A model generated the notes under the pieces. That model was not told the DNA's origin. It did no database searches and saw only the letters and a program-made list of their open reading frames with translations. Below are positions 47,136 through 59,095 of a DNA stretch of 64,000 nt, one piece after another. The DNA is from Artocarpus heterophyllus (taxonomy: Eukaryota > Streptophyta > Magnoliopsida > Rosales > Moraceae). The position numbers and the translations under genes were made by a program. Every line of letters starts with the position of its first letter. The first letter of the stretch is position 1. The stretch is taken from assembly GCA_025403435.1 (NCBI GenBank), contig JAJQZP010000439.1, positions 1 through 64,000 on the forward strand, in the 5' to 3' direction.

Positions 47136-48060
47136 ATGGGTGATAACATGAATGTTGTTCCAACTGGGAGCACTCTGAGACATCTGTGTTGTCTTCTCGG
47201 GTTTATGCCTCGACCTCGACGCAACCTTTGTCGGGTCGGTTCGGTTCCTGTGAACCACAACGAGAAACCTGAGAAATTCAGTGGATTAAATTTCAAAACT
47301 GAGCAATAAAAGATGTTCTATTTGACAACACAGAATCTTGCAAGATTCTTAAAAGTAGATCCTCTTACTATTAGAGAGGATGAAACAGATGCTTAGATTT
47401 TGCTTACTGTTGAAGCATGGAAGCATTCTAATTTCTTGTGCAAGAACTATATTTTGAACGGCTTAACTAATGCACTTTATAATGTGTATATTACAAAAAA
47501 AAAGGCCATGGAATTGTGGGAGTCTTTGAACCATAAGTACAAAACAGAAGATGATGGTGCCAAAAAGTTCATAGTTGGACAGTTCATGAACTATAGAATA
47601 GTGGATTCCAAGACTGTAATCAGTCAAGTTCAAGAACTACAATTACTCATTTATGAAATTCATGCAGAAGAATGAGTCTTTCCATGTAACTGCAATTATA
47701 GAGATGCTACCCCTACGTGAAATGACTTTAAGAACTATCTGAAGCACAAGCATAAGGGAATGAGCATTAAAGATCTTATTGTTTGACTACGGATTAAGGA
47801 AGACAATAGAGAATCTGAGAAAAAGCTCTCTAACAAGTCTGTTGCCAAGACAAATGTGATGGAGCATGATAAAAGCTCTAAGAATAAGAAGAACAAGTTG
47901 GGGTTCAAGCTGGGACCTAAAGGAGGAATTTCAAAGAAGCAAAAATTCTAAGGGAAGTGTTTCAACTATGACAAGGTGGGTCACAGATCGACAAATTGTA
48001 GGCTACCGAAGAGGAACAAGAAGAAAGAGGCCAATGTGGTGGATACCATCACACAAGAAG
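47136..48060 (+). pseudogene. Copia-4 Gag (broken)
   Basis: Starts near 47136 and reads NHNEKPEKFSGLNFK (~47255), YLTTQNLARFLKVDP, VEAWKHSNFLCKNYILNGLT, ELWESLNHKYKTEDDGAKKF, VISQVQELQLLIYEIHAEE. A zinc knuckle CFNYDKVGHRSTNC (with Y for the second cysteine) lies near 47958-48000. Stops occur near 47308, 47393, 47674, 47714, 47786 and 47951, most at former sense codons such as W or R. Confidence 0.82.
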
Positions 48061-48089
48061 TGTCAAACATCAATCTTTTTGCTGTGGTC

Positions 48090-49100
48090 TTTGAAGTCAG
48101 CATGATGGACTCTAACTCGAAGGAGTGGTGGCTAGATAATGGGGCCACATGACATATTTGCTTTGAGAGAGTTGTTTTTACTAATTTGGTACCCTTAGAA
48201 ATTGGGAAGAAGCTATACATGGGCGACTCAGCAACTTCTAAAATTAAGGGTCAAGGAACAGTATTCTTGAAGATGACATCAGACAAGGAAATTAAGCTAC
48301 ACAATGTGTTGTATGTTCTTGATATTCATAAGAAACTTATTTATAGGACAATGCTGAGCCGACATGGTTTCAAGATGGTGCTTGAGTCCTAGAAAATAGT
48401 TGTGTCAAAATATGGAATGTATGTGGGTAAAGGTTATGTAAAGGATGGCATGTGGGAAATGAATACTATTGTTGTAAAACACAAAGGTATTAATAAGAAG
48501 AAAAAGCTTTTATTTACATGCTCGAGTCCTCTTATTTATGGCATGGTAGGTTAGGACATGTTAAGTATGATACATTGCATAGATTAATTAACTTAAATCA
48601 CATGCCCATATTGCATATTGATTCCAAACACAAGTGTGAAACTTGTATAGAGGAAAAATTAACAAGGTCATCATTTCAAATAATTGAAAAAAACACCAAA
48701 ATACTTTATCTAATTCATACGGATGTATGTGAGTTAAAGTTTGTTCAAATCATAAGTGGTAATAAATATTTTGTCACATTTATAGATGATTGCACAAAAT
48801 ATTGCTCTGTTTTTGCTTAAGAGCAAAGATGAAGTTATAAAAAAGTTTGCTCTCTATAAGCAAGAAGTTGAAAACCAACTTAATTAAAAAAATTAAGATG
48901 GTAAGAAATGACCATGGTGGTGAATATGTAGAACCATTTACTGAATTTTGTGCACAACATGTTATTATTCATGAGGTTATGCCACCCTATGTACCTTAGT
49001 TATATGGTGTGGCTGAAGCAAAAATCATACCTTAAAGGATATGATGAATGCGATGTTGAAAAGTTCTAGATTGGTACAGAACATATAGGGGGAAGCTATT
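48090..49100 (+). pseudogene. Copia-4 protease and integrase (broken)
   Basis: Protease KEWWLDNGATHI-like sequence (DNGA in place of DSGA, with a TGA after it) is near 48121-48160. VLYVLDIHKKLI (linker), LWHGRLGHVKYDTLHRLINL (GAG-pre-integrase, ~48535-48595), CETCIEEKLTRSSF and integrase IHTDVCELKF (~48713), YFVTFIDDCTKYC and RNDHGGEYVEPFTEFC follow. The final integrase part decays into stops near 49000-49100. Confidence 0.8.
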
Positions 49101-50461
49101 TTGTTGGCTAATTACCTTTTAAATAAATACCCCAAAAGAAAGAAGATAAGACCTCTTATGAATTGTGGAAAGGTAGAAAGCCTTCCTACAAATACATAAG
49201 AGTGTGGGGGTGTCTTGCAAAGTTAATGGTACCTACACCAAAAAAGATGATAATAGGTCCTAAAACGGTTGATTGCAGCTTCATTGGTTATGCCCACAAC
49301 AGTAGTGCATTATCGGTTCCTTGTGTATGAATCTAAAAACCCTAAGATTCACAAGAACACGATAATGGAATCTAGGAATGCATTGTTTTTTAAACATGTA
49401 TTTCCTTGTAAATCAAAAGGGGATCGTCCAAGTTCGTCTAAACGAACGTTTACGACTATTGAAGTGAATAGTTAGGATCACCAAGAAGTTGAAACTGAAA
49501 AAGAAGAGGAAGAGCCTAGACGAAGCAAAAAGGTAAGGACAAAAAAGTCATTTAGACCAGATTTTTTTTACCTACATGCTAGAGGTTGAACCTCAAACTT
49601 TCAAAAAAGCTATAAGCTCATCTGAAGGTCCTTTATAGAAAGAAGTCATAAAGAGTAAAATTGATTCCATCATGCAGAATTATACTTGGGAATTAATGGA
49701 CCTTCCTCTAAGAAGTAAACCGCTAGGTTCTAAGTGCATTTTTAAACGAAAAATGAAAGCGGATGGAACAATTGACAAGTATAAGGGTAGACTTGTTATA
49801 AAAGGTTATAGACAAAAAGAAGGCCTTGATTACTTTGATACTTATTCTCTTGTGACGAGAATAACCTCTATTAGAATGATTTTAGCGATTGCCACTTTGT
49901 AGAATCTTGAAATACATCAATGAATTTAAAGATTGTTTTTCTTAATGGAGATCTTGAAGAGGAAATATATATTGAACAACCTAAGGGTTTTATTGCTCTA
50001 GGACTATAAAAGAAAGTCTGCAAATTGGTAAAGTCTTTGTATGGACTTAAACAAGCACCAAAGTAATGGCATGAGAAATTTAGCAATGTTTTGATGTCAA
50101 ATGGTTTCAAAATAAATGAGTGTGACAAGTGTGTTTATATCAAAAGAACAAACGATAAATATGTCATTCTTTGTCTGCATGTAGATGACATGCTAATCGT
50201 GGATAGCAATGATTGGATGATCAAATCTATCAAAGACATGTTGAACTCTAAGTTTGCCATAAAAGACATGGGACTTACTGATGTGATTTTGGGAGTCAAA
50301 ATCAAAAGGTCTCCTGATGGACTCATCTTGCGTCAATCACACTATGTGGATAAGATACTTCACAAATTTAGTAAACATGACTCTAGCGTGGCTAGAACAC
50401 CAATTGATATTAGTCAACATCTATCCAAAAATAGAGGAAAAAGTATGTCCCAGGTGGAATA

Positions 50462-52476
50462 TGTTAGGTATGTATACTTTAAGGAGTAAAAATGTAATAC
50501 GTTTTTGGAGACATTTTTATCAATAAAGAATTTATTCATTTATATATACCAAATCTTGTCCTCTTTACGTTCATATTTGTTGAATGTATGTTAAGTAAAC
50601 AGTAGTCTAAGACTGTTAGTCTAAACCTTTAAGAATTGGGCATATGATGGACTGATTATGTGGAAGACACGATTCTTAAGGTGACGGTCTAAAACATATG
50701 ATCCGCAATCGAGGGAATAAAGTTTGGCACTTTATTCATGCAAAGATTGTTATGTTGTCTATATTCCTATTGGGAGATGGTTTGTCTTGACTATCGGAGT
50801 TGGACTCCGCGAATAGAAACATTGGCACGTTGTCATAGGTGACGATGTGTTGGATCGGGACACAAAGTAAATTTATTTAGATTAATAATTCTGTCTTGGC
50901 AAATCGATTCACTTTAGATAATCATTTGTATTGTATCTTAATCCTGAGATGGATAGTAGGCCCGTTGTCTCGACTTGTGTCTTTTTATGTACCAAAGGGT
51001 GACTCCCACATCTCAATAGTGGTATGCATGCCGGTACGTTGGAGGCATGACTCTTGATAGCGTAGACTTGTTATTCATAGATATGGAATCCATAGCTCCT
51101 CTTTAGGAGAAATGATATCCTCTTATATGCGTTATCCTGTAATTGAAAAACTGGAGCGCTCAACCATTTGGATACATAGGTGTAACCGAATGGTATACTA
51201 TCTTTGGATGGTAAGTTTTCTAATGGTGAGATAATGGAACGTAAGATAAAAATAATCGGGAAGGTAAAACAGAACTTGTCCTTAAGCTGATTATGGATTA
51301 TCATATGGGGATACGATATACTTTGATATGTCATGGAGACTTAGCTATACGGGCTTCGTAATTCTATAAAGTTCGAGAGTGCAGCTGCAAGCTTTTAGTG
51401 GAGTAGCGTTGGAGTTGATAATTATGAAATATATATCTGGGATATTGGGTTTCATAATTATTGAGAGCTTGAACTTTATAGGTTCATTTTGGTCCCCTTT
51501 GCTAGCTCACAAAATCCTGTAACGATATGACATGCTTTTTCAATAATTGGTGACTTATGTCGGATTTATCAGATTGGTTTAAAATTTGAAAGAATCAAAT
51601 AATTCATGTCTATTTATTGGTTAAATTAATTTTGTAATAAAATTAATTTAAGATAAACTTGTTGAATTATTGGGATCGGATAATTCTGTCTGTTTATTGG
51701 TTGATTTCATTGGATAAATTAAATCAAGATAAACTTGTAGAATTATTGTGAATTGATTTATTTTCTTAGAGATTATCTTGATAAAGTTTGTTTTGATCAG
51801 ATAACTTCTCTATATTTGAATCAAAACTGAGACTTTATCCTATAGAATCTAGGGTGGAAAATAAAAGATTCGCGGAGATATTTTCGCGGCAGTTTAGCCT
51901 GCCGATTTACATGTTCGGCCTACCGATGGGGCTTGTTCGGCCTGCCGATCAGCGAGAGATAAGATTACGTGTTTTCACGTGGATCTTATCAGATATTGAT
52001 CCAAACTTGATTTTGTTTCGAGTTTTTGAGACCTAATCTGATAAGGACTGACCCTAGGACCAATCGCTATATAAAGGGAGTAAGTCTCATGAGTTACTCA
52101 GATCAATTGAGAGATTAAGAGTGATACTCTTCTGGTGAGCATCTGAAAACTCCGTGAGAGCTTTTGTTCACAAATCACGAACACTAGCTTTGGGTTCTCT
52201 TGATTAATTGGAAGGAGAGTCACCGGTGGAAGAGCTGTACGTGTGAGCCCACACTCACTCCGATCGTGGATAGAGAATAGCAAAGAAGACCAGTTGGTTG
52301 AGGCTCTTCTAGAATGCTACTTTTCTTCACGGGTTGCGGAGGTTCTTCGGCACATAAAGGTTAGTAAGATCTGTTTAATTTATACATATAGCATGTCAAA
52401 CTTGTGTTTTGAAAAAATACTCTGATGTTAAAATTTTTAAAATTTTCGTTGCGTACTCACACTATTTTCTCCAACA
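50462..52476 (+). mobile_element. Solo LTR B (~2-kb LTR family)
   Basis: Starts TGTTAGGTATG, ends TCTCCAACA. The target GAATA is at 50457-50461; on the right it is AAATA at 52477-52481, but the exact GAATA reappears at 52622 after a local duplication. It shares its full length with solo LTRs A and C. It contains ATATAAAGGG near 52070, a likely LTR promoter, and GGCCTGCCGATCA repeats near 51915-51955. It interrupts Copia-4 RT. Confidence 0.92.
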
Positions 52477-52675
52477 AAATATGCTAGAGTGATAGGTAGT
52501 TTAATATACTTAATGAGTTATACGAGACCATATAGCATGTCAAACTTGTGTTTTGGAAAAATACTCTAATGTTTAAATTTTTAAAATTTTCGCTGCGTAC
52601 CTCACACTGTTTTCTCCAACAGAATATGCTAGAGTGATAGGTAGTTTAATATACTTAATGAGTTATACGAGACCA
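52387..52675. repeat. 145-bp tandem duplication spanning the end of solo LTR B and adjacent Copia-4
   Basis: 52387-52530 (the last ~90 bp of the LTR plus ~54 bp of Copia-4) is repeated at 52531-52675 with only a few changes. Both junctions lie in CATATA, so a microhomology- or slippage-based duplication after LTR insertion is likely. Confidence 0.85.
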
Positions 52676-53030
52676 TATATTACCTACGCTGTGAGTAGTC
52701 TGAGCAGATTCACAAGTAATCTAGGAGATGACCACTGGAAAATGATTGTTAGAGTACTTAGGTACTTACACTATACTCGTGATTATGGGCTACACTATAC
52801 AAGAGATCTTGTTGTTCTTGAAGGATATTTTGACGCAAGTTGGATATCTGATATACAAGATTCTAAAGCTACAAGTGGATATATATTCACTTTGGGAGGC
52901 ACGACAGTCTCATGGAAGTCCTCAAGTAGACGATAATAACCAGATCCACTATGGAATCTGAATTTGTAGTCTTAGATGAAAGCCATGAAGAAGCTGAATG
53001 GCTAGGGCAGTTCTTAGAGGATATTCTTGA

Positions 53031-55112
53031 TGTTAGAAAAATAGTACGCAGTGGAATTTTTAAAATTTTTATATCAGAGTATTTTCCAAAACAATAAGTT
53101 TGACACGCTATATGCATAAATTAACCAAATCTTACTAACCTTTAAATGCCCAAAAACTCTCGCAATCCATAAAGAGAAGTAACATTCTAGAAGAGTCTCA
53201 ACCAACTGGTCTTCTTTGCTATTCTCTATCCACGATCGGAGTGAGTGTGGGCTCACACATACAGCTCTTCTTCCAAGTAACTCTCTTTCCAACCAATTGA
53301 GAGAAGCCAAAGCTAGTATTCATGATTTGTGAACAAGAGCTCTTAGGGAGTTTCAGAATCTCACTATTAGAGTTTCACTCTTAATCTCTCAATTGATCTA
53401 AATAATAGTGAGACTCACTCCATTTTTATAGAGGTTGGGCCCAGGAGTCAATCCTTATCAGATAACACCTCAAAATTCAAATCAAAATCAAATTCGGATC
53501 AATACCTGATGAAATTCACCTGAAAATGCGTAATCTTTTTATCGCACGATCAGCATGCCAATCTATCTAATGGCATGTCAAACTTGCCCTATCGATAGGC
53601 CAAACCTGAGGATCGGCATGTCGAACTGTCGATAAAAATCTCAGCGAATCTTTTATTTTCCACTCGAGATTCTATAGGATAAAGTCTCAATTTTAATTCA
53701 AATAACCAAATAGAAAAGTTATCTAATTAAAACAACTTTATCTAGTTAATCTCTAGGAAAATAAATGAATTCCTAATAATTCAACAAGTTTATCTTGAAT
53801 TAATTCAAAATTAATCCAACCAATAAACAGACATGAATTATCTAATCCTAATATTCAACAAGTTTATCTTGAATTAATTTTGTCACAAAATTGATTTAAC
53901 TGATAAACAGACATGAATTATTTGATTCTTTCAAATTTTAACTAATCTGATAAATCTGACATAAGTCACCAATTATTAGAAAAACACGTCGTATCGTTAC
54001 AGGATTTTGTGAGCTAGCAAAGGGGACCAAATGGACCTATATAGTTCAAGCTTCCGATAATCATGAAACCCAATATCCCATATATACATTTCATACCTAT
54101 ATAGTTCAAGCTCCCGATAGTCATGAAACCCAATATCCCAGATATACATTTCATAATTATCAACTCCAATGCTACTCCATTACAAGCTTGCAATTGCACT
54201 CTCGAACTATATAGAATTATGAAGCCTGTATAGCTAAGTCTCCATGACATACATAGTGTATCGTATCCCCATAGGATTATCCATAATCAGCTTAAGGACA
54301 AGTTCTGTCTTACCTTCCCAATTATTTTTATCTTACATACCATTATCTCACAATCAGAAAACTTGCTATCCAAAGACGGTATACCATTCGGTTACCTATG
54401 TATACAAATGGTTGAGCGCTTTAGTTTTTCAATTACAGGTAAAGCATATAAGAGGATATCACTACTCCTAAAGAGGAGCTATATATTCTATATCTGTGAA
54501 TAATAGTTTTACGCTATCAAGAGTCATATCTCCAATGTACCAGCATGCGTACCACTATTAAAATGTAGGTGTCATCCTTTGGTACATCAAAAGACACAAG
54601 TTAAAACAACGGACCTACTATCATCTCAGGATTAAGATACAATACAGATGATTGTTTAAAATGAATTGATTTGCTAAGACAGAATTATTAATTCAAATCA
54701 ATTTACTTTATGTCCTGATTTAAGACATTGTCACCTATGACAATGTGCTAATGTTTTTATTCGTAGAGTTTACCTCTGATGGTCAAGACAAACCATCGCC
54801 CAATAGGAATATAGACAACATAACAATCTTTACATGAATAAAGCGCCCAACTTTATTCCTTCGATTGCGGATCTTATGATTTAGACCATCACCTTAAGAA
54901 TCATGTATTTCGCGTAATCTGTCTATCATATGCCTAATTCTTAAAGGTTTAAACCGACAGTCTCAGACTTTTGTTTGCTTAACATACATTCAACAAATAT
55001 AAACATAAAGAGGACAAGATTTGGTATATAAATAATAAATAAATTCTTTATTAATAAAAATGTTTCCAAAAACATATTACATTTTTACTCCTTAAGGCAT
55101 ACACATCTAACA
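53031..55112 (-). mobile_element. Solo LTR C (~2-kb LTR family, inverted)
   Basis: The plus strand begins TGTTAGAAAAATAGTACGC and ends CACATCTAACA. It is flanked by the duplication CTTGA (53026-53030 and 55113-55117). It is the reverse complement of the A/B sequence. It carries an internal tandem duplication of about 66 bp (ACCTATATAGTTCAAGCT... near 54034 and 54097). It interrupts Copia-4 RNase H, about 0.4 kb downstream of solo LTR B. Confidence 0.92.
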
Positions 55113-55370
55113 CTTGAATGGCCTAAATCTGTACCTGAAATATGCATACATTGCGATAATCAATCTGCTATTGGTAGAGCACATAATGTGATGTACAACG
55201 GTAAGTCAAGACATATACATCATCGACGACAATTGATCTCGACTGGAGTCATGACAATAGATTATGTAAATTCTAAAGAGAATATTGTGGATCCGTTAAC
55301 CAAAAGACTGAATAGAGATCAAGTTGAGAAAACATCAAGAGCAATGGGACTTAAGCCCTTGAAAGAATAG

Positions 55371-55960
55371 GTTGAAACAATGAAAACCTACCCTTGTTTA
55401 CTAGAGATCTCAAGATCTAGGTTCAATGGGATGACGAAACTGAATAGACTAAATAAGATCACTATGGGAGTTTTCCCAACCCAGTCCTATGATGAAAACA
55501 GTAATACCCATAGGAAGAGGTTATGCAATTTGCTTTTAATGATTCTTATGCGTCTAATATGTTGCGAATTCGAGCGAAGTAATACAGGTTATTCTTAAAC
55601 TAAGAAATCACCTATGTGAGGGAGAAGTGGGGCTGCTTCAAAGGAGAATTGGTAGGGCTCAATTCTTTAGAAACTCTTGCGGAACCAGGAGATGTTCATG
55701 GCCAAAATGAACATAACCATGAGAATTGAAACTGTGTCGGGAAAATATCTATGTAAGGTATATTATTGTTTACACAAATGGCAGAACGGTTTAAGAACAT
55801 CACAACTACTAGTCAGCTAGTAAAGTAAACATACTTTCATAAGGGAAGGTTCAAGGGTTAATGCCTACCTATCCTATACAGGTATTAACTATGGAACTCT
55901 ATCACTGTGTAATGTCTTTGTTTTGCTTTGTCGTCGGTCAATTTCATTCATATGGAGGAT
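55371..55960 (+). other. Copia-4 region between RNase H stop and 3' LTR
   Basis: Untranslated 3' part of Copia-4. No gene. It ends in the polypurine tract at ~55950-55960. Confidence 0.7.
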
Positions 55961-57002
55961 TGTTAGAAAAAATGGTTAATAACCATTTTGAGGTCTAATT
56001 TTGTGAGACCTACTTTGTAAAAATAAAGGGTCTTGGCAAATTTGTGTTCTCTGTTGCGAGGAGATCGAAATCATATTTATATGCTCAAAATAGTAATCAG
56101 GTGAATAAGAAATTGATGCTCAAAGTATGCCCATTGACATTTGAATTTTGTTGAAAAAAGCCTAAATATGGAGTCCCACATTAGTTAGGCATTAAAGCTT
56201 GATATGGTCTTTAAGTGGTTACACTTTTGTGTTTGGGTAAGATGTTGTACCTAAGAGGCTCTCTCATGCGAAAGGGGTGCAAATCACCACCTCGGTGGGT
56301 TAGGGGCACGCACGACGTGGGTGACGCGAATGCCAAGATCGTTGAGCCTATCTTGTGCGAGCTACATTTTGCGTGTTTTTTTTATTTGCCTCCAACAACA
56401 CATGAATTTGGTTGTTGAAATTCTTCAGTTAATGGCACCATAAATTAGTACATGAATGTTTTTGTTTGTAACCATTGGAGCTTAATGGCACCATGAATTA
56501 GTGCATGAATGTTTTGTTTGTAATGGTTTTTAACCTTTGGTTTATGCTCATAAAACCAAAAAATTAAATATCATAAATTTTAGCTTGTAACACCCCCCAT
56601 GACTTGCCTATATAAAGGAGTCTTCTCAAGTTTGTAATACACACACAAATCACATTTTTCTTTTGTTTTTCGAGTTCTAGCTAATTGTGTCGTAGACGAG
56701 TTTTAGTGGTAGAGGAAGACGCAGTTCCAAGTTTGCAGGAGGCGGTATTCAATCGTGCTAAGTCCATCGCTATTTGTCGTTGTATTCTGGAAAACGGACG
56801 TCCACTGAATCCTCGTGCATAACTAGAGGCGAATCTGTTTTAAGAAAAGCGTGATCCTCACGTGCCTCAACTATCATTTTCGTTCCAATTAAGATTCGAT
56901 TTAAAGGTTGAATTTCATTGCAATATTTTATTTTTAATTTTATAGTAATATTCTTTTCTTTATATTGTACTTGTTTGTTGTTTCTCTTATATTTCTAAGA
57001 CA
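55961..57002 (+). repeat. Copia-4 3' LTR
   Basis: Starts TGTTAGAAAAAATGG after the polypurine tract and ends TTTCTAAGACA. It contains CTATATAAAGGAG (~56607-56620), a good TATA box. It is the more complete of the two LTRs. Confidence 0.82.
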
Positions 57003-57156
57003 TTTTCCTCCATTGACGATGGAGATCTCCAAAAAAAAAAAAAAGGAGCAACTTCATCACTTGTTGACATAACCAAATCAACCATTTTCTTAACGTTTTG
57101 ACTATTCTTCAGCTATGTTTTTTTTTTTCTTTCAAGCTTAGCTCAAACACAATCTC

Positions 57157-59095
57157 ATGATGAGCCAATTTAAATCGGGTATGCTTAGAGACTCCAATCT
57201 TTCCACAGTGATAACTCAGGCAAGCTGTTTACTGCAGATCTTCAGCTCATCAAAAAGACCTCCACTTATGGTCCTGACATTCAGCAGCTCAGACTCACAG
57301 CCAGGTCAACTTCTAAACCTTTTTTTTTATTTTTCATTTTGCTAAGTAAAGAATGTTTGGGATTTTGTGTATAACCAAAAAAAAAAAAAAAAAAAGATTT
57401 CTGTTCGGCATCTTTTGTATCCAATCGGGGAAGCTCACTTATGCATCAAAATAAATATTAGAGCTTTTCTCGTCTTTTTATTTGTCGAAAATTCATTACT
57501 TTAAGGATTGAGAAAAGGGAATTGCTAAAAAAAAGTTTGAAAAAGGCATCTGATAGTCTTTTAAATAGTACTATAAAGTTCAAATTCTTGTTTGCTTCTC
57601 AACTAGAGATATGTTTTTATTTGTTGACAACCGATCAGTCATAAACCAAAATTGTCATGTTCAACTTTACCTTTGCATTACCAGATAATGTTATGCAATT
57701 GCATAATTAGTGAGTCATTTTATTTTGGAAGGAGCTGAATAACACCTAGTAATTGAAGCTGGATCTAATATGAAGCGAATAAAATTACCAACATATAGAA
57801 AGAACTAATATTATTTCATAAATTCTCTTCTTTTCTTTTCTTTTATTTTTTATATTTTTGTATTCTCCATGTTCTTGTTAATACTTTCCAGTTTCCTTTC
57901 TGGGTAAAGCAAACAGAAACCTTGCTTTCAGCTGAAATCAAAATGATCTCAATTGTACAACGAACTCTTTTTTTTTTCCAGCCCAACTTTGATTAAATGT
58001 ATTAATATTTTATATTAAAATTCTGAACCATTATTAAATTTATAATTATTTGGAATCTAAAATTTCAAAAAAAAAAATTATAAGCTTAATTTAACTACAA
58101 CAAGAAGAAAAAAAATACAAATACAAAAAAGATATAATGGTAAATGGCCATTTTAAAATAAATGACCATAATTTTTTTAAATTAAGTAAACAGTCATTTA
58201 TCAGTTATAAATTCTAATAAACTCAAGTTTATCAAGTTTAACGCTGATAAACTTGACAAATTTTATCATAATTTATTACTGATAAACGATTATTTGCTTA
58301 AATTTAAAAAGTTATAGTCATTTATTTTAATAAGGCCATTAACAAGGCAACCTAACCCAATTTCAAAAAAAATCAAGATGAAAAGAAAAACTTCTTGTTG
58401 TGACATAAAACAAAAGCGTTTAGTGAACTTCATATGGTATTTGAAATATCAATTTTAACTTATTAATTACAAGTATATATAGTGTAACGCCTTTAACAGC
58501 TACAGTAAAAAATAAAAAAATTGTTGCAATATTAAACGTTATGTTTCAACTATAACGTTTCAACTAATTCTCTGAATAGAAGATCAAACTAAGGGATTTT
58601 TTTTTTACTATGTTATCGTGTTTTACATTTTAATTTGTGGTACTAATTATGTTTTTTCTGTCTCCGTGCAACTATTACACGTCGAAGGATCTTCGAATTC
58701 GAATCACAAATGCCAAACAACAAAAATGGGAAGTTCCCAAAGACTTCATCCCACGCCAAACCCCACTAACACCACCACCACAAAACCACGTTTTCGAACC
58801 GAAAAACTAGCTCGCATCGCTGGAAAATTAGCTTTTCTACATACAACTCCGACCTCGTTCTCACCTTCCACAACTCTACCCTGTTTGCTTCGCTGTCTCC
58901 CGCCGTTCATGCCGACCAACTGTTCAAAGGAATGATCGGATAGATGCTGTTTACAGTGGGGATAGGATTACTTAAAAGATGATTGGTGGGATCAGTAACA
59001 TGAACATCTTCACGGGGCCCACGCCAGAGTTGGTGTTGGAACAGTACACCGAGCTCATTGGCCGGCCTACTCCAATGCCTTGCTTGTGTTTTGGT
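57157..59095 (+). pseudogene. GH31 alpha-glucosidase/alpha-xylosidase-like fragment (5' exons), broken
   Basis: Two exon-like blocks match the N-terminal part of plant GH31 enzymes. Block 1 (~57200-57303) reads DNSGKLFTADLQLIKKTSTY and GPDIQQLRLTA, ending at an AG/GTCAAC donor. Block 2 (~58680-59090) reads RIRITNAKQQKWEVPKDFIP, RQTPLTPPP, SDLVLTFHNSTLF (another frame), YSGDRIT, KMIGGISNMNIF and GPTPELVLEQYTELIGRPTP, then MPCLCFG at a possible donor GTAGGT. Functional relatives split starch oligosaccharides or xyloglucan in vacuole or cell wall. Stops and at least two frameshifts are present, a long stretch before the GDRIT segment is missing, and the catalytic half of the enzyme is absent. 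It is a truncated pseudogene. Confidence 0.75.
57305..58660. other. AT-rich DNA between the two GH31 blocks
   Basis: Probably the decayed first intron of the GH31 gene. Contains long poly-A and poly-T runs and no recognised gene. A stretch near 58140-58340 has inverted AAATGACCATAATTTTT / AAAAAGTTATAGTCATTTAT words that could be a small MITE; ends not resolved. Confidence 0.4.

Larger units (their letters stand above)
49600..55370 (+). pseudogene. Copia-4 RT and RNase H, interrupted by solo LTRs B and C
   Basis: RT: YTWELMDLPLRSKPLGSKCI (~49681), DKYKGRLVIKGYRQKEGLDY, LYGLKQAPK (~50037, then a stop), KYVILCLHVDDMLIVDSND (LHVDDM, ~50155-50215) and FAIKDMGLTDVILGVKIKR. The frame ends at QVEY (~50461) where solo LTR B enters and resumes at 52622 with [10 protein letters not shown]. 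RNase H runs through [20 protein letters not shown] and TMESEFVVLDESHEEAEWLG to 53025, where solo LTR C enters. It resumes at 55118 with EICIHCDNQSAIGRAHNVMY and VDPLTKRLNRDQVEKTSRAM, ending GLKPLKE and a TAG at ~55368. Stops lie near 49900-50065 and 52935. Confidence 0.85.
45769..57002 (+). mobile_element. Copia-4: degraded copia retrotransposon with two nested solo LTRs
   Basis: A plus-strand copia element with related LTRs at 45769-46656 and 55961-57002, and decayed Gag, protease, integrase, RT and RNase H between. Solo LTRs B and C interrupt RT/RNase H; without them and the small B-end duplication the element is about 7.0 kb. The polypurine tract is CATATGGAGGAT before TGTTAG at 55961. 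The 5' LTR lacks about 150 bp present in the 3' LTR. A perfect target duplication was not found. Pol differs from Copia-1 and Copia-2 (for example MESEFV and HCDNQSAIGRAHN in RNase H), so it belongs to another lineage and is older. Confidence 0.85.

Noticed and set aside
47066..47296. Minus-strand open frame of 76 codons
   Set aside because: It is antisense to the start of Copia-4 Gag.
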